Source of the DNA: Paraburkholderia bryophila
GTDB lineage: Bacteria; Pseudomonadota; Gammaproteobacteria; Burkholderiales; Burkholderiaceae
Length of the DNA: 64,000 nucleotides
Assembly: GCF_013409255.1 (NCBI RefSeq)
Contig: NZ_JACCAS010000001.1
Coordinates: 3,224,001 to 3,288,000 of the forward strand
Direction of reading: 5' to 3'
The position numbers and the translations under genes are program-made. The number at the start of each line of letters is the position of its first letter. Positions within the stretch are counted from its first letter, which is position 1. The notes under the pieces were generated by a model that was given only the letters and a program-made list of their open reading frames with translations, was not told the origin of the DNA and searched no databases. Positions 1 to 11,847 of the stretch are shown here, in pieces.

Positions 1-1
1 C

Positions 2-679
2 GGCCTGTTCGACGTGGCGACGCTCGCGAAGCTGCCCAAGCACGACAACGACCTCGGCCTGACGCTCGGTCACTACGGCGTGCCGGCGGGGCCGTACCTG
101 GTGCTGCCGCTGTTCGGACCGAGCACGGTGCGCGACGCGGTCGGCTCGATCGGCAATTACTATGTGAACCCGCTTAGCTACATTCATCCGGATGGGTTGA
201 GCTGGGCGCTGTACGGCATCAACGTGGTCAACACGCGCGCGAATCTGCTGAACGCGAGCGACGTGCTGGAAGGCGCCGCGCTCGACAAGTATTCGTTCGT
301 GCGTAACGCGTACCTGCAACGCCGCCAGTACCTGCTGTCGGACGGCAAGCAGTCGTCGTCGCTGCCGAACTACGGCGACGAAGCCCCGCTGCCCAAGTAC
401 GACGACGTCGACGGCAGCGCGGCTGCAGCCCCGGCGGGCGCACCGGGCACACAGGGTGCTGCTGCGAAAGCGGCGACGCCGCAAGCGGCTTCGGCGGCAG
501 GCGCGGCCACGAGCACGACTACGGGCACGGCGAACAACGCGGCTGCACCTGCAGCCGCCTCTGGCACGTCCGACACGCCGCCGCTGGACTTGAACGGCGG
601 CCCGGAAACGACGCAGATTCCGGCCGGCCAACTGGTCCCGCCGTCGCGTTTCAACTTCCCGTCATTCAAATTGCGCTGA
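2..679 (+). CDS. mlaA: MlaA (VacJ) outer-membrane lipid asymmetry lipoprotein, 5'-truncated by window edge
   Basis: MlaA sits in the outer membrane and hands misplaced phospholipids to periplasmic MlaC for return to the inner membrane. Only the last 225 codons are present; the reading frame is open from base 2, so the start and lipobox lie outside. The opening residues GLFDVAT, followed by DLGLTLGHYGVPAGPYLVLP and LFGPSTVRDAVG, are typical of the family. The family core ends near the Tyr/Leu-rich stretch at about 300-345; after it comes a tail of about 90 residues rich in Ala, Gly, Thr and Pro, then a short PPSRFNFPSFKLR end. mlaC and mlaB follow, so this is the end of an mla operon. Identity is firm; the role of the tail is unknown. 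Confidence 0.93.
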   Translation, partial: GLFDVATLAKLPKHDNDLGLTLGHYGVPAGPYLVLPLFGPSTVRDAVGSIGNYYVNPLSYIHPDGLSWALYGINVVNTRANLLNASDVLEGAALDKYSFVRNAYLQRRQYLLSDGKQSSSLPNYGDEAPLPKYDDVDGSAAAAPAGAPGTQGAAAKAATPQAASAAGAATSTTTGTANNAAAPAAASGTSDTPPLDLNGGPETTQIPAGQLVPPSRFNFPSFKLR

Positions 680-793
680 TCGTGCGGCCGTAACAGTTCG
701 ACACGACTCTCGCAGTTTGCGCGTGGATTGCCGCTGAACTCGCGTGTTAATGTCGGCTCAAACGGTTGCACTATTTATAAGGCTAGGCTCGAT

Positions 794-1426
794 ATGAAAA
801 AATTCTTCCTCATTCCGTTGTTCGCTGCGTTGTTCTCCTTCGCCAGCGCCGGTGCATCGGCACAAACGGTAGATAGCAGCTCGCCAGACGGCATGATCAA
901 GACGATCACGCAGCAAGTGATCGACGCGGTGCGCTCCGACAAGTCGATCCAGCAAGGCGACATTTCGCACATCACCAGGCTGGTCAACGAAAAGATCCTG
1001 CCTTACACGGATTTCCATCGCACCACGCAACTGGCCATGGGCCGCAACTGGCGCACGGCTACGCCCGAGCAGCAGGCGCAGATCGTCGAGCAGTTCAAGA
1101 TGCTGCTGATCCGCACGTACTCGGGTGCGCTCGCACAAGTGCGCGACCAGCAGATCCAGTACAAGCCGTTCCGCATGAGCCCGGACGACACCGACACGGT
1201 GGTGCGCTCGGTCGTGATGAACAACGGCTCGCCGATCGAACTCGACTACCGTCTGTACAAGACGCCGCAAGGCTGGCGCGTGTATGACATCAACGTGCTC
1301 GGCGCTTGGCTGATCCAGGCCTATCAGCAGCAGTTCAGCGAGCAGATCCAGCAGAAGGGCGTGGATGGGCTGATCCAGTTCCTCACGCAGCGCAACCAGC
1401 AACTCGCCGCGGGCAAGCAGTCGTGA
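794..1426 (+). CDS. mlaC: MlaC periplasmic phospholipid-binding protein
   Basis: MlaC (Ttg2D family, 210 aa) ferries phospholipid between MlaA in the outer membrane and the MlaFEDB complex in the inner membrane. The ATG at 794 was chosen over an upstream in-frame codon because it begins a clear signal peptide: MKKFF, a hydrophobic core, and ASA-Q giving cleavage after about residue 23. The mature part carries family features such as the INVLGAWLIQAYQQQF segment and a helical C-terminus ending in FLTQRNQQL. It lies 114 bases after mlaA, and its stop overlaps the GTG start of mlaB, which indicates translational coupling. Confidence 0.95.
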   Translation: MKKFFLIPLFAALFSFASAGASAQTVDSSSPDGMIKTITQQVIDAVRSDKSIQQGDISHITRLVNEKILPYTDFHRTTQLAMGRNWRTATPEQQAQIVEQFKMLLIRTYSGALAQVRDQQIQYKPFRMSPDDTDTVVRSVVMNNGSPIELDYRLYKTPQGWRVYDINVLGAWLIQAYQQQFSEQIQQKGVDGLIQFLTQRNQQLAAGKQS

Positions 1427-1716
1427 GCGAAGTGCTGAGCCCTGTCGCCAACCGCTTCGACTGCGGCGCGACCCTGACCCACGCGAGCGCGAAAGCCGCG
1501 CTCGCGGCGGGTTTGCAGCGTATCGCCGCCGGCGCGACCGGCGTGGATTGCGCGCCGCTCGCGCAGTTCGACTCGTCCGCGCTGGCTGTTTTGCTCGCAT
1601 GGGAACGTGCGGCGCAAGCGCGCGGCACGCCGTTCGAGATCGTCAATCTGCCGGCTGGCCTCGCCAGCCTTGCGCACGCCTACGGCGTCGATACCCTGAT
1701 ATCGTCGCGACATTGA
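1423..1716 (+). CDS. mlaB: MlaB, STAS-domain subunit of the Mla ABC transporter
   Basis: A 97-residue single STAS domain protein. In other bacteria MlaB binds the MlaF ATPase and stabilises the MlaFEDB complex on the cytoplasmic face. The GTG at 1423 overlaps the mlaC stop by four bases (GTGA), which fixes the start. The strand-helix core VDCAPLAQFDSSALAVLLAWERAAQ, split around the conserved DSSAL phosphorylation-type loop at about residues 46-50, is the STAS signature. Serine or threonine is usual at the functional position in MlaB and serine is present. It closes the mla operon; no strong hairpin follows. Confidence 0.9.
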   Translation: MSEVLSPVANRFDCGATLTHASAKAALAAGLQRIAAGATGVDCAPLAQFDSSALAVLLAWERAAQARGTPFEIVNLPAGLASLAHAYGVDTLISSRH

Positions 1717-1775
1717 CGCTCTTATAGCGTCGCGGCCAATCCCCTTGGCCGTCATGGGGCTGCTAATTTTTGCCC

Positions 1776-1781
1776 TATAAT
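1776..1781 (+). promoter_or_regulatory. Candidate -10 box (TATAAT) for the ABC-2 exporter operon
   Basis: A perfect TATAAT lies in the 169-base gap between mlaB and the next ABC ATPase, about 105 bases upstream of its start. The best-spaced -35 hexamer (CATGGG around 1753) is poor, so this rests on the -10 alone. A transcript would have a leader of about 98 nt. Confidence 0.4.
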
Positions 1782-1885
1782 CAACCGTTTTTTGGGGCAA
1801 ATCCGGCGACTTTGCCGGCCCCAATTCCGTCCCCCCAGCACTTTGCGCCCCCATTCAGGCGCCGCGACGCACGCGGCCCACAGTC

Positions 1886-2818
1886 ATGTCAGCCATAGAA
1901 ATTCGTAACGTCAAGAAGCGCTACAAGGACTTGCAAGCGCTCAAGGGCGTCAGCCTCACGGTGGAAGAAGGCGAGTTCTTCGGACTGCTCGGTCCGAACG
2001 GCGCGGGCAAGACGACGCTGATCAGCATACTCGCCGGTCTCGCGCGTGCCGATGAAGGCAGCATCGCGGTGCGCGGCCATGACGTCGTCAGCGATTTCCG
2101 CGACGCGCGCCGTGCGCTCGGCGTGGTGCCGCAGGAACTCGTGTTCGATCCGTTCTTCACGGTCCGCGAAACGCTGCGCATTCAGTCCGGCTACTACGGG
2201 CTGCGCAACAACGACGCGTGGATTGACGAGATCATGGCCAATCTCGATCTCACCGAGAAAGCCGACGTCAACATGCGCGCGTTGTCGGGCGGCATGAAGC
2301 GCCGTGTGCTGGTCGCGCAGGCGCTGGTGCACCGGCCGCCGGTGATCGTGCTCGACGAGCCGACCGCGGGTGTCGACGTCGAATTACGTCAGACGCTGTG
2401 GAAATTCATCTCGCGCCTGAATCGCGAAGGCCACACTATCGTGCTGACCACGCACTATCTGGAAGAGGCCGAATCGCTGTGCGACCGCATCGCGATGCTG
2501 CGGCGCGGCGAGGTGGTCGCGCTCGAGCGCACCAGCGCGCTGCTGCAGCGCTTCGCCGGTATGCAACTGTTCCTGCGTTTCGCGCAAGGCGTGCTGCCGG
2601 CTGAACTGCGCCCGCTCGAGGTGGAAAGCGGCGCGGGCAACGGCAATGGCCGTCAGCATCTGCTGCGCCTCGCGAGCTATGACGACGTCGAGCGGATTCT
2701 CGCGCAGTGCCGCGCGGCCGGCTGCACGTTCGAAGAAATCGAGGTCCGCAAGGCCGACCTGGAAGATGTGTTCGTTCAGGTAATGAACGGTCCGGAAGTG
2801 ATCGAGGGGCTGGCATGA
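1886..2818 (+). CDS. ABC-2 type exporter, ATP-binding protein (YadG/CcmA-like)
   Basis: ATPase subunit (310 aa) of a two-component ABC-2 exporter. Walker A GPNGAGKTT at residues 36-44, Q-loop around VPQE (81-84), signature LSGGM at 133-137 and Walker B VIVLDEP at 153-159, followed by the switch His in TTHYLEEAE. A C-terminal extension of about 90 residues after the nucleotide-binding domain is common in the YadG/NodI-type group. The next gene starts inside its stop codon (ATGA), and encodes the permease. The substrate cannot be read from sequence; relatives export polysaccharides, lipids or drugs. Confidence 0.92.
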   Translation: MSAIEIRNVKKRYKDLQALKGVSLTVEEGEFFGLLGPNGAGKTTLISILAGLARADEGSIAVRGHDVVSDFRDARRALGVVPQELVFDPFFTVRETLRIQSGYYGLRNNDAWIDEIMANLDLTEKADVNMRALSGGMKRRVLVAQALVHRPPVIVLDEPTAGVDVELRQTLWKFISRLNREGHTIVLTTHYLEEAESLCDRIAMLRRGEVVALERTSALLQRFAGMQLFLRFAQGVLPAELRPLEVESGAGNGNGRQHLLRLASYDDVERILAQCRAAGCTFEEIEVRKADLEDVFVQVMNGPEVIEGLA

Positions 2819-3570
2819 GCGGTTTCCGCACGCTGTTTTACAAAGAGCTTCTGCGGTTCTGGAAGGTGTCGTTTCAGACCGTGCTCGCGCCGGTCATTAC
2901 CGCGCTGCTGTATCTGACCATCTTCGGCCATGCGTTGCGCGGTCACGTCGAGGTCTATCCGGGCGTCGAATACACGAGTTTTCTGATTCCGGGTCTCGTG
3001 ATGATGAGCGTGTTGCAAAATGCGTTCGCGAACAGTTCGTCGTCGCTGATCCAGTCGAAGATCACCGGCAACCTGGTGTTCGTGCTGCTGCCGCCGCTGT
3101 CGCACTACGAGATGTTCGGCGCCTATGTGCTGGCGGCCGTGGCGCGCGGGCTCGCGGTCGGCTTCGGCGTGTTCATCGTGACGATCTGGTTCGTGCCGGT
3201 CAGCTTCAGCGCACCGCTTTACATCATCGGCTTCGCGATTTTCGGCGCGGCGATTCTCGGCACGCTTGGTCTGATCGCCGGCATCTGGGCCGAGAAATTC
3301 GACCAGTTGGCGGCGTTCCAGAACTTCCTGATCATGCCGCTCACGTTCCTGTCGGGCGTGTTTTATTCGACGCATACGCTGCCGCCGCTGTGGCGCGAAG
3401 TGTCGCGGCTGAATCCCTTTTTCTACATGATCGACGGCTTTCGCTACGGTTTCTTCGGGATGTCGGATATCAATCCGCTCGAAAGCCTCGCGATCGTTGC
3501 CGGTTTCTTTGTGGTGCTGGCCGTGATTGCGATGCGCATGCTCGCTTCCGGCTACAAACTGCGCCACTGA
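2815..3570 (+). CDS. ABC-2 type exporter, permease (YadH-like)
   Basis: Inner-membrane permease (251 aa) with six predicted membrane spans, partner of the ATPase just upstream. The ATG at 2815 overlaps the ATPase stop by four bases; an earlier in-frame codon would lie inside the ATPase gene. The N-terminal amphipathic FYKELLRFWK and the family motif LTFLSGVFYSTHTLPPLWRE (split by the fifth span) match the ABC-2 membrane family. The C-terminus ends ASGYKLRH. In Burkholderiales this pair is commonly found between mla and murA. Confidence 0.92.
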   Translation: MSGFRTLFYKELLRFWKVSFQTVLAPVITALLYLTIFGHALRGHVEVYPGVEYTSFLIPGLVMMSVLQNAFANSSSSLIQSKITGNLVFVLLPPLSHYEMFGAYVLAAVARGLAVGFGVFIVTIWFVPVSFSAPLYIIGFAIFGAAILGTLGLIAGIWAEKFDQLAAFQNFLIMPLTFLSGVFYSTHTLPPLWREVSRLNPFFYMIDGFRYGFFGMSDINPLESLAIVAGFFVVLAVIAMRMLASGYKLRH

Positions 3571-3584
3571 CAGGAGCTTCTCTC

Positions 3585-3824
3585 ATGTTGCCGACTCCCG
3601 AACAGGTCAAGCAATACATCGCGGCTGGGCTCACTTGCCAGCATCTCGAAGTCGAAGGCGACGGCCAGCATTTCTTTGCGACCATCGTTTCGCCGAGCTT
3701 CGAAGGCAAGCGTCTGATCCAGCGCCATCAACTCGTGTATGCGGCGCTCGGCGACCGCATGCGCGAAGAAATCCACGCGCTCAGCATGAAGACGCTGACG
3801 CCCGCCGAATGGCAGACCGCGTAA
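3585..3824 (+). CDS. ibaG: BolA/IbaG family protein
   Basis: A 79-residue BolA-fold protein, the usual size for IbaG (YrbA). These proteins bind monothiol glutaredoxins around an iron-sulfur cluster; IbaG is linked to acid stress and to the neighbouring murA in enterobacteria. The conserved C-terminal part of the fold, GKRLIQRHQLVYAALGD, carries the invariant His. Start at 3585 is preceded by AGGAG at 3572-3576. It lies 14 bases after the permease and 111 bases before murA. A CGFS monothiol glutaredoxin, a typical BolA partner, is encoded at 39448-39759. Confidence 0.88.
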   Translation: MLPTPEQVKQYIAAGLTCQHLEVEGDGQHFFATIVSPSFEGKRLIQRHQLVYAALGDRMREEIHALSMKTLTPAEWQTA

Positions 3825-5881
<2,057 letters not shown>

Positions 5882-5954
5882 GCAGCGCTGATAGTGCCCG
5901 ATAGTGCCAGTGTGACCACGCCCTAAAGCGCGCCTTACCGAAACGGATACCCGT

Positions 5955-7286
5955 ATGTCTATCAAGATTCGCAAACTCGATTCCACCGCACCCGACTTCC
6001 AGAAGTCGTTGCACGCGGTGCTCGCGTTCGAGGCGAGCGAAGACGAAGCAATCGAGCGCTCGGTCGCGCAAATTCTGAACGACGTGAAGGCGCGCGGCGA
6101 CGCGGCGGTGCTCGAGTACACGCAGCGCTTCGACCGACTCGAAGCGAAGAGCGTCGCCGCGCTCGAATTGCCGATGTCCGAACTCGAAGCTGCGCTCGAA
6201 AGTCTCGAGCCGAAGCGCCGCGCGGCGCTCGAAGCGGCGGCGGCGCGCGTGCGCGGCTACCACGAGAAGCAGAAGATCGAATGCGGCAGCCATAGCTGGC
6301 AGTACACGGAAGCCGACGGCACGGTGCTCGGCCAGAGGGTCACACCGCTCGATCGCGCGGGTATTTATGTGCCGGGCGGCAAGGCGGCGTATCCGTCATC
6401 GGTGTTGATGAACGCGATTCCGGCGCGGGTGGCCGGCGTGCGTGAAATCGTCATGGTCGTGCCCACGCCGGACGGCGTGAAGAATCCGCTGGTGCTGGCG
6501 GCCGCGTTGCTGGGCGGCGTGGACCGTGTGTTCACGATCGGCGGCGCGCAGGCCGTGGGCGCGTTGGCCTACGGCACGGAAACGGTGCCCGCGGTCGACA
6601 AGATCTGCGGTCCGGGCAATGCGTATGTCGCGTCGGCCAAGCGTCGCGTGTTCGGCACGGTCGGCATCGACATGATCGCCGGGCCGTCGGAAATTCTCGT
6701 GCTGTGCGACGGCACCACCGACCCGCGCTGGGTCGCCATGGACCTGTTCTCGCAAGCTGAGCACGACGAACTCGCGCAATCCATTTTGCTGTGTCCGGAC
6801 GACGCGTTTATCAACCGCGTGCACGACGCGATCAACGAACTGCTGCCGACCATGCCGCGCCGCGACGTGATTCTCGCGTCGCTCGAAGGACGCGGCGCGC
6901 TGATCAAGGTGCGCGACATGGCCGAAGCCTGCGCGATCGCCAACGACATCGCGCCGGAGCACCTCGAAATTTCGGCGTTGGAGCCGCATCAGTGGGGCCA
7001 ACTGATCCGCCATGCCGGCGCGATCTTCCTCGGCCGCTACACGAGCGAAAGTCTCGGCGACTACTGCGCGGGCCCGAATCACGTGCTGCCTACGTCGCGC
7101 ACCGCACGGTTCTCGTCGCCGCTGGGCGTCTATGATTTCTTCAAGCGTTCGAGCGTGATCGAAGTCAGCGCGGAAGGTGCGCAGACGCTCGGTGAGATCG
7201 CCGCCGAACTCGCTTACGGCGAAGGCCTGCAGGCGCATGCCCGCAGCGCCGAATACCGGATGCGGCAAAACAACGACCGCGGCTGA
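5955..7286 (+). CDS. hisD: Histidinol dehydrogenase HisD
   Basis: Last enzyme of histidine synthesis: NAD- and zinc-dependent two-step oxidation of histidinol to histidine. Length 443 aa is slightly above the common 430. Family signatures visible: the [20 protein letters not shown] loop, [43 protein letters not shown], and the catalytic pair in APEHLEI. Zinc ligands are expected in SQAEHD and near the C-terminal H of [11 protein letters not shown]. hisC starts 213 bases later. Confidence 0.97.
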   Translation: MSIKIRKLDSTAPDFQKSLHAVLAFEASEDEAIERSVAQILNDVKARGDAAVLEYTQRFDRLEAKSVAALELPMSELEAALESLEPKRRAALEAAAARVRGYHEKQKIECGSHSWQYTEADGTVLGQRVTPLDRAGIYVPGGKAAYPSSVLMNAIPARVAGVREIVMVVPTPDGVKNPLVLAAALLGGVDRVFTIGGAQAVGALAYGTETVPAVDKICGPGNAYVASAKRRVFGTVGIDMIAGPSEILVLCDGTTDPRWVAMDLFSQAEHDELAQSILLCPDDAFINRVHDAINELLPTMPRRDVILASLEGRGALIKVRDMAEACAIANDIAPEHLEISALEPHQWGQLIRHAGAIFLGRYTSESLGDYCAGPNHVLPTSRTARFSSPLGVYDFFKRSSVIEVSAEGAQTLGEIAAELAYGEGLQAHARSAEYRMRQNNDRG

Positions 7287-7499
7287 GTCAGGCAGAGCAG
7301 GGCAGCACGCGGCGAATCGGCCGCGCACAGCAAGGAAGCGGGCATTGCATTGCATCGAGCGGATGCCCGCGAACTTCGGCGACAGATTTCACCTGTTTTC
7401 CCGTTCAATCAAGACAACCCAGACCGGCCTGAGGCAGCCCGCGTGCCGCCGACGCCAGGCCGGAGACCTTCCCGCGACCGGTCCACTGTCCACAGATCT

Positions 7500-8570
7500 A
7501 TGACGACACCTCAAGACATCATCCGCCGCGACGTGCTCGCCATGACGAGCTATCCGGTTCCGGACGCCACGGGCTACATCAAGCTCGACGCGATGGAAAA
7601 CCCGTTCCTGCTGCCGCCGGCGCTGGCTGCGAAGCTGGGCGAGCATCTGGCGGCGGTGGCGCTGAACCGTTATCCGGCGCCGCGTCCGGAAGCGTTGATC
7701 GACAAGATCAAGCGCGTGATGGGCGTGCCGGCCGGTTGCGACGTGTTGCTCGGCAATGGTTCGGACGAGATCATCGCGATGGTGTCGATCGCGTGCGCGC
7801 AGCCGGGCGCCAAGGTGCTCGCGCCGATGCCGGGTTTCGTGATGTATCAGATGTCGGCGAAGCTGGCGAATCTGGAGTTCGTCGGCGTGCCGTTGAACGC
7901 GGATTTCACGCTCGACACTGAAGCGATGCTCGCGGCGATCGCCGAGCATCAGCCGGCGATCGTCTATCTGGCGTACCCGAACAACCCGACCGGCACAATG
8001 TTCGACGATGCCGACATGGAGCGCATCATCGCCGCAGCGAATAAGAGCCTCGTGGTGATCGACGAGGCGTACCAGCCGTTCGCGCAGCAAAGCTGGCTGC
8101 CGCGCGCCGGTGCGTACGACAACGTCGTCGTGATGCGCACGGTGTCCAAGCTCGGTCTGGCCGGCATCCGCCTCGGCTATCTGGTCGGCAAGGCGGCATG
8201 GCTGACCGAATTCGACAAAGTGCGGCCGCCGTACAACACCAACGTGCTCACGCAGGCCGCCGCCGATTTCCTGCTCGACCATATCGAGGTACTCGACGCG
8301 CAAGCCGCGCTGCTGCGCGAAGAACGCACGAAACTCGCACAGGCCGTAGCGGCACTGCCGGGCGCCGAAGTGTTCCCGAGCGCCGGCAACTTCCTGCTGG
8401 TGCGCGTGCCCGACGCGTCGGTTCTGTTCGAAACGCTGCTGACAGCGCGGGTTTTGATCAAAAACGTGAGTAAAATGCATCCATTGCTGGCGAATTGCGT
8501 GCGTTTGACCGTCGGTTCCGCGGAAGAAAATGCGCAATTGATCGCCGCACTGAAACTCGTGCTGCACTGA
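7500..8570 (+). CDS. hisC: Histidinol-phosphate aminotransferase HisC
   Basis: PLP-dependent enzyme that converts imidazole-acetol phosphate to histidinol phosphate. From ATG 7500 the product is 356 aa, typical for the family; the frame is open upstream to 7350 but without similarity. The PLP-binding lysine is K217 in the [12 protein letters not shown] motif; the PNNPTG motif and the VVIDEAY aspartate that contacts the pyridine nitrogen are present. Many Burkholderiales carry a second HisC-like enzyme elsewhere; position inside the his operon supports this one being biosynthetic. Confidence 0.96.
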   Translation: MTTPQDIIRRDVLAMTSYPVPDATGYIKLDAMENPFLLPPALAAKLGEHLAAVALNRYPAPRPEALIDKIKRVMGVPAGCDVLLGNGSDEIIAMVSIACAQPGAKVLAPMPGFVMYQMSAKLANLEFVGVPLNADFTLDTEAMLAAIAEHQPAIVYLAYPNNPTGTMFDDADMERIIAAANKSLVVIDEAYQPFAQQSWLPRAGAYDNVVVMRTVSKLGLAGIRLGYLVGKAAWLTEFDKVRPPYNTNVLTQAAADFLLDHIEVLDAQAALLREERTKLAQAVAALPGAEVFPSAGNFLLVRVPDASVLFETLLTARVLIKNVSKMHPLLANCVRLTVGSAEENAQLIAALKLVLH

Positions 8571-8684
8571 ACGGCGTGCTGAATGACCGCGCAAGCGCTT
8601 CCTCCGTGACGGAAAAGCGCGCGCGGCCGGCCGCTTCCCCCTCCCACCTACCCATCGCTTTCTAGCTCGATTCGAGGAATTACC

Positions 8685-9272
8685 ATGCGCCTTGCGGAAG
8701 TCGTTCGCAACACTAGCGAAACGCAGATCCGTGTGAAGATCAATCTGGACGGCACCGGTCAGCAAAAGCTGGCCACCGGTGTGCCGTTTCTGGACCACAT
8801 GCTCGACCAGATCGCACGGCATGGATTGTTCGACCTCGACATCGAAGCGCATGGCGACCTGCAGATCGACGACCACCACACGGTGGAAGACGTCGGCATC
8901 ACGCTCGGCCAGGCCGTCGCCAAGGCGATCGGCGATCGCAAGGGCATCGTCCGCTACGGTCATTCTTACGTGCCGCTCGACGAAGCGTTGTCGCGCGTCG
9001 TGATCGATTTTTCCGGCCGTCCGGGCCTCGAATTCCACGTGCCGTTCACGCGCGCGCGGATCGGTACGTTCGACGTCGATCTGTCGATCGAGTTTTTCCG
9101 CGGCTTCGTGAATCATGCGGGTGTCACGCTGCATATCGACAATCTGCGCGGCTTGAACGCCCACCATCAGATGGAGACGGTGTTCAAGGCGTTTGGACGT
9201 GCATTGCGCATGGCCACCGAAATGGACGCACGTGCGGCGGGGCAGATTCCGTCGACCAAGGGCAGCCTTTAA
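8685..9272 (+). CDS. hisB: Imidazoleglycerol-phosphate dehydratase HisB (monofunctional)
   Basis: Dehydrates imidazoleglycerol phosphate, step 7 of the pathway. The 195-residue product is the dehydratase alone; the phosphatase half found in enterobacterial HisB is absent, so histidinol-phosphatase must be encoded elsewhere. Metal-binding motifs DHHTVEDVG (residues about 64-72) and the second [13 protein letters not shown] near the C-terminus are intact. CGAGGA at 8673-8678 gives a ribosome-binding site for the ATG at 8685. Confidence 0.97.
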   Translation: MRLAEVVRNTSETQIRVKINLDGTGQQKLATGVPFLDHMLDQIARHGLFDLDIEAHGDLQIDDHHTVEDVGITLGQAVAKAIGDRKGIVRYGHSYVPLDEALSRVVIDFSGRPGLEFHVPFTRARIGTFDVDLSIEFFRGFVNHAGVTLHIDNLRGLNAHHQMETVFKAFGRALRMATEMDARAAGQIPSTKGSL

Positions 9273-9359
9273 GCCCTTTAAGCGCTTGCGAACCTCCGTT
9301 AGCCGGCTTTTTTACCAGGACCGGGAGCCGCGCCGCATGGCGCTTGCGCCCCGTGTGCA

Positions 9360-9980
9360 ATGGACATTCTGAAGTCGTTTATCTCGCTGCTGGCGCTGAT
9401 CAATCCGGTCGGCGCCATCCCGTTCTTTCTGAGCCTGACGGCGCATCAAGGCGACGTCGAGCGGCGTAGAACCATCCGCATTGCGTCGATTTCGGTGTTC
9501 TGCGTGATTGCGGTGACCACGCTGCTCGGGCAGCAGATCATCAGCTTCTTCGGTATTTCGGTCGGCTCGCTCGAAGTGGGCGGCGGGATCATCATGTTGC
9601 TGATGGCGATCAACATGCTGAACGCGCAGATCGGCAACAGCCGGTCGACGCCGGAAGAGCGACACGAAGCCGAGCAGAAGGACAACATCGCGGTCGTGCC
9701 GTTGGCGATTCCGCTGTTGACCGGGCCGGGCGCGATCAGCACCACGATCATTTACGCGGCCGGTTCGGCGCACTGGTACGACCGGCTCAGCCTCATCGCG
9801 ATCGGCGCGGTATTGGCGACGATCTGCTTTTTTTCGCTGCGTTTGGCCGAACCGATTGCCCGCTGGGTCGGTCGCACGGGTATCAATATCGGCACGCGGC
9901 TTATGGGTTTGATGTTATCGGCGCTGGCGGTGGAATTCATCGTCGATGGATTGAAGGCATTGCTGCCTAACTTGAAATGA
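9360..9980 (+). CDS. MarC family integral membrane protein
   Basis: A 206-residue MarC (UPF0056) protein with six predicted membrane spans, inserted between hisB and hisH. The N-terminal [18 protein letters not shown] and the repeated [16 protein letters not shown] segment are family signatures. The biochemical function of MarC proteins is not established; an old link to multiple antibiotic resistance was not upheld, so no transport role is claimed. Its stop overlaps the start of hisH by four bases (ATGA), so it is translationally coupled to histidine genes, a layout I recall as common in Burkholderia. Confidence 0.9.
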   Translation: MDILKSFISLLALINPVGAIPFFLSLTAHQGDVERRRTIRIASISVFCVIAVTTLLGQQIISFFGISVGSLEVGGGIIMLLMAINMLNAQIGNSRSTPEERHEAEQKDNIAVVPLAIPLLTGPGAISTTIIYAAGSAHWYDRLSLIAIGAVLATICFFSLRLAEPIARWVGRTGINIGTRLMGLMLSALAVEFIVDGLKALLPNLK

Positions 9981-10618
9981 AAACTTCGATAGCGATTGTG
10001 GATTACGGCATGGGCAACCTGCGTTCGGTGGCTCAGGCATTGCGCAAAGCGGCGCCGGAAGCGGACGTGGCGATCGTCGACCAGCCGGACGCGATTCGTG
10101 CGGCTGACCGTGTCGTGCTGCCCGGGCAGGGCGCGATGCCTGACTGCATGCGCAGCCTCGGCGAGTCCGGGCTGCAGGAAGCGGTGCTTGAAGCCTCGCG
10201 CAGCAAGCCGCTGATGGGCGTGTGCATCGGCGAGCAGATGCTGTTCGACTGGAGCGCCGAGGGCGATACGCCCGGTCTCGGTCTGTTGCCGGGCAAGGTG
10301 CTGCGTTTCGACCTGGCCGGCCAGGTGCAGGACGACGGCTCGCGCTTCAAGGTCCCGCAAATGGGCTGGAACCGTGTGCGCCAGGCGCAGCCGCATCCGC
10401 TGTGGGACGGTGTGGCCGACAACGCCTTTTTCTATTTCGTGCATAGCTACTATGTTGTGCCCGACAATGCCGCCCATACAACCGGCGAAACGGTGTACGG
10501 TGTGCCCTTTACCTCGGCGGTGGCGCGGGATAACATCTTCGCGACCCAATTCCACCCGGAAAAGAGCGCCGAAGCGGGGCTGCGTGTGTATCGCAACTTC
10601 GTGCACTGGAACCCGTGA
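9977..10618 (+). CDS. hisH: Imidazole glycerol phosphate synthase, glutaminase subunit HisH
   Basis: Class I glutamine amidotransferase that supplies ammonia through a tunnel to HisF. 213 aa. Catalytic triad visible: Cys83 in [11 protein letters not shown], and His/Glu in the TQFHPEKS motif near the C-terminus; the N-terminal [10 protein letters not shown] motif is typical. The start overlaps marC. hisA lies 214 bases downstream, with no gene between. Confidence 0.97.
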   Translation: MKTSIAIVDYGMGNLRSVAQALRKAAPEADVAIVDQPDAIRAADRVVLPGQGAMPDCMRSLGESGLQEAVLEASRSKPLMGVCIGEQMLFDWSAEGDTPGLGLLPGKVLRFDLAGQVQDDGSRFKVPQMGWNRVRQAQPHPLWDGVADNAFFYFVHSYYVVPDNAAHTTGETVYGVPFTSAVARDNIFATQFHPEKSAEAGLRVYRNFVHWNP

Positions 10619-10832
10619 GCGCCTTTCTTCATCCTGTTGCCGTGTGCCGTTCCGCCACAAGCGGAGCGTGCGCCGCGCGCCACGACCGTAACACCCAGAC
10701 CTTGCTGCCGGATGGCGCTCGGCTGGGGAGTCGAAAAAGTTGTACTAAACTAGCGAAACGGCGTTCCGGCGGGCTGGCTCACCAGCCGCTGCCGCCGACC
10801 ATCAACCCCTTCCCAGACAACACCCGATTGCT

Positions 10833-11585
10833 ATGCTGCTGATTCCCGCCATCGACCTGAAAGATGGTCACTGTGTACGCCTCAAGCAGGGCGATATGGA
10901 CCAGGCGACAATTTTTTCCGAGGAACCGGCGGCAATGGCCCGACATTGGGTCGACCGCGGCGCCCGGCGTCTGCACCTCGTCGACCTGAACGGCGCGTTC
11001 GCCGGCAAGCCGAAGAATGAAGACGCGATCCGCGCGATCATCGAGGAAGTGGGCGGCGCGATTCCCGTGCAACTGGGCGGCGGCATCCGCGACCTGAACA
11101 CGATCGAACGCTATCTCGACGACGGCTTGTCGTACGTGATCATCGGCACGGCGGCGGTGAAGAATCCGGGCTTTCTGCAGGACGCCTGCACGGCGTTCGG
11201 CGGTCATATCATCGTCGGCCTGGACGCGAAAGACGGCAAGGTCGCAACCGACGGCTGGAGCAAGCTGACCGGCCACGAAGTCGCCGATCTCGCGCGCAAG
11301 TTCGAGGATTACGGCTGCGAATCGATCATCTATACCGACATCGGCCGCGACGGCATGCTGCAAGGCATCAACATCGAAGCGACGGTGCGCCTCGCGCGCG
11401 CGGTGAAGATTCCGGTGATCGCGAGCGGCGGCTTGTCGAACCTCGCGGACATCGAGTCGCTGTGCGAAGTCGAGGACGAAGGCATTGAAGGCGTGATCTG
11501 CGGCCGGGCGATCTACTCGGGCGATCTCGACTTCACGGCCGCGCAGACGCTCGCGGACCGACTGCGCGAATCGGACGACGCTTAA
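10833..11585 (+). CDS. hisA: Phosphoribosylformimino-5-aminoimidazole carboxamide ribotide isomerase HisA
   Basis: (beta/alpha)8-barrel isomerase (ProFAR to PRFAR), 250 aa, step 4. N-terminal [17 protein letters not shown] with the catalytic Asp, and the second catalytic Asp in [12 protein letters not shown], are present; phosphate-binding loops QLGGGIR and IASGGL are at the usual places. It begins 8 bases downstream of a CCAGAC stretch with no clear Shine-Dalgarno. Confidence 0.97.
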   Translation: MLLIPAIDLKDGHCVRLKQGDMDQATIFSEEPAAMARHWVDRGARRLHLVDLNGAFAGKPKNEDAIRAIIEEVGGAIPVQLGGGIRDLNTIERYLDDGLSYVIIGTAAVKNPGFLQDACTAFGGHIIVGLDAKDGKVATDGWSKLTGHEVADLARKFEDYGCESIIYTDIGRDGMLQGINIEATVRLARAVKIPVIASGGLSNLADIESLCEVEDEGIEGVICGRAIYSGDLDFTAAQTLADRLRESDDA

Positions 11586-11847
11586 GGCGGCTTTGGGACT
11601 TCGGGCACGCGCCCTTGGTTCACGCTTCTTCGGGCGCGAGTTTCGGATTGGCGCCTCGGTCAGGCATTGCCGGCAACGGATCGTCGGCGTCTGACGCTAT
11701 CGCGGCGGCGCCGTCCACAGCAGGCGTGCTCATGCTGTCCGCGTACGACACACCGGCGGCGTAGCTCGCCGCTACCGGCCGCGCCGGCCCTGCGCCGCTC
11801 GCCCACGCGAGCGGCCTCATCAGCGGTATTGGCAGAATTGCACGATC
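11586..11847. other. Gap between hisA and hisF, no gene seen
   Basis: 262 bases. Short open frames on both strands lack similarity, ribosome-binding sites and hydrophobic pattern, and I regard them as chance. No strong hairpin with a T-run is visible, so read-through into hisF is likely. Confidence 0.5.

Noticed and set aside
5882..5954. Tandem GATAGTGCC between hisG and hisD as a regulatory repeat
   Set aside because: Two short copies in an intra-operon gap with no promoter elements; likely chance or slippage.
7389..9167. 592-codon minus-strand open frame over hisC and hisB
   Set aside because: Antisense shadow of two firmly identified genes; composition is Arg/His-rich with no recognisable domain.
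11620..11820. Short open frames on both strands between hisA and hisF
   Set aside because: No similarity, no ribosome-binding site, low-complexity composition; a chance opening in GC-rich DNA is enough to explain them.
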